This document shows positions 59,852 to 64,000 of a stretch of 64,000 nucleotides of DNA, piece by piece. The DNA is from Berkiella sp963829835. Its GTDB lineage: Bacteria; Pseudomonadota; Gammaproteobacteria; Berkiellales; Berkiellaceae. The DNA is taken from assembly GCA_963829835.1 (NCBI GenBank), contig CAWHKC010000004.1, positions 2,418,001-2,482,000 on the forward strand, given 5' to 3'. The position numbers and the translations under genes were made by a program. Position 1 is the first letter of the stretch. Each line of letters starts with the position of its first letter. Under the pieces are notes generated by a model. It saw nothing but the letters and a program-made list of their open reading frames with translations, made no database searches and was not told the DNA's origin.

Positions 59852-60010
59852 TCATAAAACGTTTACGTCAACCTAACATCAAGTAATTGAATTCATAGAT
59901 AAATTTGATAATTTAAGTATTTATAAAATCTTTGAACTAGTAGCTTCCGTACAAGTCTATATATATAGGCATTTAAATTTTGTTTTTTTAAACAAAAAAC
60001 GGGGTGGGTT

Positions 60011-63000
60011 ATGTCATTAGACGCCATGTCATTAGTAAATCTATCTTTAGATAACCAAGAGATAAGAGCATTTCTTCTTGAGTGTAATAAGAAAAGTGGG
60101 CAAGAGTTGAAAGACTACGTCAAAGGCGAATTTGAAAAAAACCAGGGATTAATAGACGCAATTGGAAGAGAGCGTACCCGTCAAAATAGAGCACTCGCTG
60201 GTGCAGGAGGATATATTGACGACAGAGCAAAGATAATTAGAGATGCCCTAGGCGTCGTCATTGCGCAACAGGATCAGCTAGCTTTTCTTATGAAAATGGA
60301 AAATAAATCAGCAACAGCACAAGGAAAAATTTTTGATGATTTCTTGAAAATAGGATATTCAGTTCCAACAGACATTGGCAATTCTACAGTTCAAAGATTG
60401 GTCAATAACTTTATGCTTGCCAAACAATTAGAATCTTTGAAACAAGGCGTCGTTTTAACCCGCAATGAAGATAATGAAGATGGCCATTTAGATCTTCTTT
60501 TTAAAAGATGTGTTGATGCCATTAAAGAAAAACCTCATGCAGTCCATACTGACGCCGTTAAGGAAGTGCTTGTTAAAATATATAAGCATGCTAAAAATAC
60601 AAACAACAAAGACATTAAGGCGAAAGTTGAAGCTTTTGCAGAGAAGATAGGTCTTCCTTCAATGAAAGCAGAAGTTAAAAAAGAAAAACAGCAGCCACCT
60701 GATTTACAAGCTCCGATACGAGAGAAGTCAGCCCAGGAAAAAAAGGATCGAGAGGTCGCCAGAGGTGAGGAAATGAAGTCTGACCCTGATCCAGTAGAAG
60801 CGGGAGCAGCGCCCCCTAAACCTAAAGTCATAGAATTGACAGCCAATCAAAAAACGATAGAAACAATTAAAGCAAACTTAAATAAAGTTCCTCCAGTTGT
60901 TGCGGATAAAGTAATTGACATAACCTCGGCCAAGAATCTATTAAAGGCAATAGAAGATTATCCAAAAACAAAACCATCAGAAGATAGTAAAGTTAAAGAG
61001 TTACACAGCTACTATGAACAACGTATTATTGGTGCTGTTGACCTTATGTCCAAGAGAGAGCTTACATCTGCTCAGCAAGCAGGAATTATTAAAACTGTTG
61101 CTGATGAAATCAGTAGGCAGTCTGTTAAGGAAGAAACGAAAGTCAAATCTGCAAAGCCAGCGATGCCACTTTCTGAAGACGAAGTCAAAGCCTTAAAGGC
61201 CTTTATTGTTTTAGGGAAAGGTTATAGGGCTCCGTTAGATGCTGAGATTGGGCCGGTTGAACGAGCATTAGCATTCATAGATAAATATGAAAAGACGCCA
61301 AATGTAAAGGATCGAAGTGAAGATCTTCAAAAAGAGTGGCAAGAGATAAGAGAGGTAATTGAAGCTCAAGTGATTACAGCGTATCGTGATGCAATAATCA
61401 AGCAACCAACTGTGGAAAGATATAAAAAACGCTTGCCACAAATTATAGATTTCATTCATCAAATGGATTTTCATGTTGGAAGGTCTTCAGTGGATCCACG
61501 TTTAAATCGAGGAGCAGGTTATGCCATCAGACCTGCTGCTTTACCTGAAGAGAAACAACAAGAGAAAGAGGGCGCAACGACAACATCACCAGTCTCAGCG
61601 GCACCACCTATCCCTCTCACATCCTATGTGCCCGTTGATATAGGAAAAAGCAAGAAAAGCGAGGAAGAACTAAATGCAGACAATATGGCGAGTAAGTTGG
61701 CTGAAGCTAATAAAGAAAATGAAGAGCGGTTGAAGGAAATTCAAGCTGAAAATAAAAAGCAGGCGGACGCTTCTCGTTCAGTGGCACCGCCCTTAACAGT
61801 TACTTCAGTAAGAAGAGAACCACCCACAGTCAGTCCGCGCCGACCTCCTCCTTCTACAGTAACGTCTACATCACCATTACCAACACCGGATATTGGTAAA
61901 ATGGGGCTACCTCCGGCACCACCTCCACCTGATGCGGTAGTATCACCAATACCCGATGCGCGATCAAAAGTTGCTGGGAGTTCTTCTATGCCGGCCCCAA
62001 TGCAATCATTGCCTGAACCCTCGGAGCCAACGGCTGTTGTTACACATAGTGAAACCTCTTCGGCAATAATGGATGATCAAGGTCATATAACAGTACAGGC
62101 TGGGACAATTGAAAGCGCTAGTTCGACTCAACTCGAAGAAGAAGCTGAGGAAGCACCGGATATATCTAAATTTATTGAAGTAAAATATAAAGGTAAAAAA
62201 GTTTCGGTTGACGCTTATCTTGAAAAAAAGATGAGTGAATTTAATTTAGATGAAGACAGTAAAGTTACAATGAGGAAAGCATTTAAAGATAAAAGGAGCT
62301 TAGAATGTATTCCGCCAAAAGGAACGTGGGATGATGGAAATTACACACCACAGGAAAGAATGGAGTTTGTTCAAAGATATATTAATACAAGTATAATGAT
62401 TGCGGCTGGAGGTTTTGCAAGAGATAATAATAAGGACTTGGCCTTTAAAGTCATTACGAGTATAGAAAATGAATTCAAAGATACAAAACTATTAGTTTCA
62501 AAGAAATTAAGCAAAGAACAAATTGCAGCAGCAGCTGCTGTTGCAGCTGTCATAACGCAAAGCACGGAAGGCACAATTGATGCCACAAAAGGCAAACCAT
62601 TTCAAGCAATTAGGGATTTTATAAATGAGCATTCACCAAATGCAGGCTTAAGAGCATTTGCATTGCCAATGATCTTAAATACACTTGGTAGAACAATGCA
62701 ATATGATTTTCCAGAGAAACTTGGCAATATTACAGACGTAAAGGTAGCGATCGGAAAGAAGCAAGCTGTGTTAAATACCTATGAAGAAAAGCCAGCTAGT
62801 TTCGCAACGAGGGATCCTAAAGATCAAAAATTTATTATTCACTTTTGCGGTAACAATCAATTTGCTGGGGAAAAAATGATGGGGAGCGAAGAGTATAAAA
62901 TTGAAGGAGCAAGTAAAAATGTTGAAAGATTTGATTGCGGTGTTATTACCTTTGACTATCCTGGGGTTGGCAAAAGTTCAGATGTTAAAGCGACTAAAAC

Positions 63001-64000
63001 CAAACATCTGGTGAAGGCAGGTATTGCGCAAGTGGAAAGGTTACTTAAACAAGGCGTAAAACCTGAAAATATAGTGCTTGATGGTATCTCGCTTGGTGGA
63101 GCAGTTGCAACACTGACTGCAGCGCATTTTCATAATTTAAAACCTCCACAAGGACCAGTAAGAGTGCGTTTAATCAATGAACGATCTTTCGGTAAGTTAA
63201 GCTCAGAAGCTGCAGCTATGGCTTCACATGTTTTAACCGGGAAACTGGCAGTGTTAATTCCTTTTGTTAGTCCTTTAATTAAATTAACTGGTATGGAAAT
63301 GGATGCAGCCAAAGCTTATAAGAGTATTCCTGATGAATTTAAAACGTGCCTTTTTGCTGATAAAGATGAGGTTATACCCTATAAAGTTTCTTTGGCGAAA
63401 GCGGTTGGAGTCAAAAAAGTTAATCCGGATAAATGTTTAGAAAATTGTGAACATGGAACTGATTTATCTACAGTTAAAAATAAAAGCGGAGTGTACGGAG
63501 ATTTGTTAAAGGTACAGCTTCTTGCAAAGGCGTTACAACAAGAACCAAATCTTGAAAAAGCACCAGTGCCATCATCCGTAGCTGCTCCTGCGCCAGTTGA
63601 AGATCCTATAGTGAAAGAGAAAGCTGCGCCACTATCAAAAGAACCTGGCGTATTAGATCAAGTAAAAAGAAAAATTGTAAGAAAAATTATAGGAATAAAA
63701 GATCCTGATAAACATAAACACCATGAGAAATTAGCGACTGAAAGGGTGGAAAAGAAATTGGAAATACATGAAGATAAAGCAGAAGCTAAGCCAAAATCAA
63801 AACGACCTGAAGGTGTAACAAGATTAGATTTATCTAGGATTACAGATGCGCCACCTGCTCCACCCAGTGGAAGAGAAGGTTTACCACCAGCACCACCAAG
63901 TGCTCGAGGTGAGCCACCAAAAACTGTTATACCAGAAATAGTTGTTACGCCTCCTACACCACATGATGCAAGGCCAGAGGCTGTCGTACCTGCGGAAAGA
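60011..64000 (+). CDS. Very large protein with alpha/beta-hydrolase domain (3' end outside window)
   Basis: From the ATG at 60011 (GGGGTGGG just before) the frame is open without a stop to the window end, 1330 codons. Residues about 1-580 are charged helices, with Pro-rich linkers near 510-540 and 595-650 (GLPPAPPPPDAV). A globular part follows. Residues about 940-1150 form an alpha/beta hydrolase: oxyanion-type FIIHFCGNNQFAG, FDYPGVGKSS, nucleophile Ser1027 in DGISLGGAVATL, a probable acid at Asp1117 or Asp1119 (FADKDEVIPY) and a probable His1148 (NCEHGTD). A second Pro-rich linker follows. SidB/SdbA-type Legionella effectors have hydrolase domains of this kind, from memory. No signal peptide is seen, so effector status is inferred. 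Confidence 0.88.
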   Translation, partial: MSLDAMSLVNLSLDNQEIRAFLLECNKKSGQELKDYVKGEFEKNQGLIDAIGRERTRQNRALAGAGGYIDDRAKIIRDALGVVIAQQDQLAFLMKMENKSATAQGKIFDDFLKIGYSVPTDIGNSTVQRLVNNFMLAKQLESLKQGVVLTRNEDNEDGHLDLLFKRCVDAIKEKPHAVHTDAVKEVLVKIYKHAKNTNNKDIKAKVEAFAEKIGLPSMKAEVKKEKQQPPDLQAPIREKSAQEKKDREVARGEEMKSDPDPVEAGAAPPKPKVIELTANQKTIETIKANLNKVPPVVADKVIDITSAKNLLKAIEDYPKTKPSEDSKVKELHSYYEQRIIGAVDLMSKRELTSAQQAGIIKTVADEISRQSVKEETKVKSAKPAMPLSEDEVKALKAFIVLGKGYRAPLDAEIGPVERALAFIDKYEKTPNVKDRSEDLQKEWQEIREVIEAQVITAYRDAIIKQPTVERYKKRLPQIIDFIHQMDFHVGRSSVDPRLNRGAGYAIRPAALPEEKQQEKEGATTTSPVSAAPPIPLTSYVPVDIGKSKKSEEELNADNMASKLAEANKENEERLKEIQAENKKQADASRSVAPPLTVTSVRREPPTVSPRRPPPSTVTSTSPLPTPDIGKMGLPPAPPPPDAVVSPIPDARSKVAGSSSMPAPMQSLPEPSEPTAVVTHSETSSAIMDDQGHITVQAGTIESASSTQLEEEAEEAPDISKFIEVKYKGKKVSVDAYLEKKMSEFNLDEDSKVTMRKAFKDKRSLECIPPKGTWDDGNYTPQERMEFVQRYINTSIMIAAGGFARDNNKDLAFKVITSIENEFKDTKLLVSKKLSKEQIAAAAAVAAVITQSTEGTIDATKGKPFQAIRDFINEHSPNAGLRAFALPMILNTLGRTMQYDFPEKLGNITDVKVAIGKKQAVLNTYEEKPASFATRDPKDQKFIIHFCGNNQFAGEKMMGSEEYKIEGASKNVERFDCGVITFDYPGVGKSSDVKATKTKHLVKAGIAQVERLLKQGVKPENIVLDGISLGGAVATLTAAHFHNLKPPQGPVRVRLINERSFGKLSSEAAAMASHVLTGKLAVLIPFVSPLIKLTGMEMDAAKAYKSIPDEFKTCLFADKDEVIPYKVSLAKAVGVKKVNPDKCLENCEHGTDLSTVKNKSGVYGDLLKVQLLAKALQQEPNLEKAPVPSSVAAPAPVEDPIVKEKAAPLSKEPGVLDQVKRKIVRKIIGIKDPDKHKHHEKLATERVEKKLEIHEDKAEAKPKSKRPEGVTRLDLSRITDAPPAPPSGREGLPPAPPSARGEPPKTVIPEIVVTPPTPHDARPEAVVPAER

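Noticed and set aside
59932..59963. Promoter TTGAAC with TATATA before the large gene at 60011
   Set aside because: The spacing is 20 bases, too long for a normal sigma70 promoter.
1..64000. tRNA, rRNA, riboswitch, prophage or insertion-sequence genes
   Set aside because: Reading the gene-free stretches by eye gave no cloverleaf, no conserved riboswitch core, no transposase or integrase. A tRNAscan or Rfam search would be decisive.

Overview
This window looks like the chromosome of a moderately AT-rich gammaproteobacterium that lives with a host, most likely in or near the Legionellales (Legionella, Coxiella or Berkiella-like). Two things point there. First, it has ordinary gammaproteobacterial housekeeping blocks: motY-pyrC-rnt, metG-rsxB-nth, apbC-dcd, purM-purN-DUF3108 facing DUF2066-perM-hda, ppiB-lpxH, and pssA-holD. 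Second, long genes with eukaryotic-type or effector-like content sit between these blocks: patatin with ankyrin repeats, leucine-rich repeats, a MICAL-like FAD enzyme, an alpha/beta-hydrolase giant and ankyrin-TIKI. The taxon is an inference; there is no rRNA gene or other marker here. I found no rRNA, tRNA, CRISPR array, prophage or insertion sequence.

Layout. 1-2.8 kb: the end of a large secreted or surface protein, then a small unknown gene coupled to an Hsp20 chaperone. 2.9-5.5 kb: rnt and pyrC, divergent from motY. 5.7-7.3 kb: an unknown membrane protein. 7.3-12.7 kb: DUF1841, nth, ferredoxin and metG in one leftward unit, divergent from apbC and dcd. 12.8-15.2 kb: a large acidic coiled-coil protein and a small double-glycine leader peptide. 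15.2-20.8 kb: purine synthesis and Hda. 20.9-25.2 kb: three consecutive low-complexity proteins, two with strong terminators and one with a 13-copy, 15-residue repeat. 25.2-33.9 kb: wrbA, acyP, a Pal-like lipoprotein, proS, bamD, rluD, pgeF, and clpB behind a readable heat-shock promoter. 34-38 kb: a patatin-ankyrin protein. 38.2-43.7 kb: DUF455, lpxH, ppiB, gltX and a frameshifted cysS.

43.7-52.9 kb is the most system-like part. Facing transcription units encode a Tat-type FAD oxidoreductase, a membrane-anchored spermidine-synthase-like protein, DUF350, a 53-residue membrane peptide, two zinc-ribbon DUF4178 proteins and an SPFH-like protein on one side. On the other side are a membrane-anchored helical protein, TelA and an ankyrin protein carrying a TIKI/TraB-like GxxH signature. 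This resembles the PspA/TelA/DUF350/SpeE type of envelope-stress cassette, with an unusual ankyrin partner. 52.9-60 kb holds DUF4124, DUF3579, pssA, holD, a leucine-rich-repeat protein, a MICAL-like FAD protein and an M48 peptidase. 60.0 kb to the window end is a single open frame of at least 1330 codons with an alpha/beta-hydrolase domain, cut by the window edge.

The spaces between genes hold several dispersed palindromic repeat families. One copy forms the C-terminus of a protein. Two decayed 3' gene fragments (DUF1841 and holD) lie next to intact genes and look like scars of past duplications.
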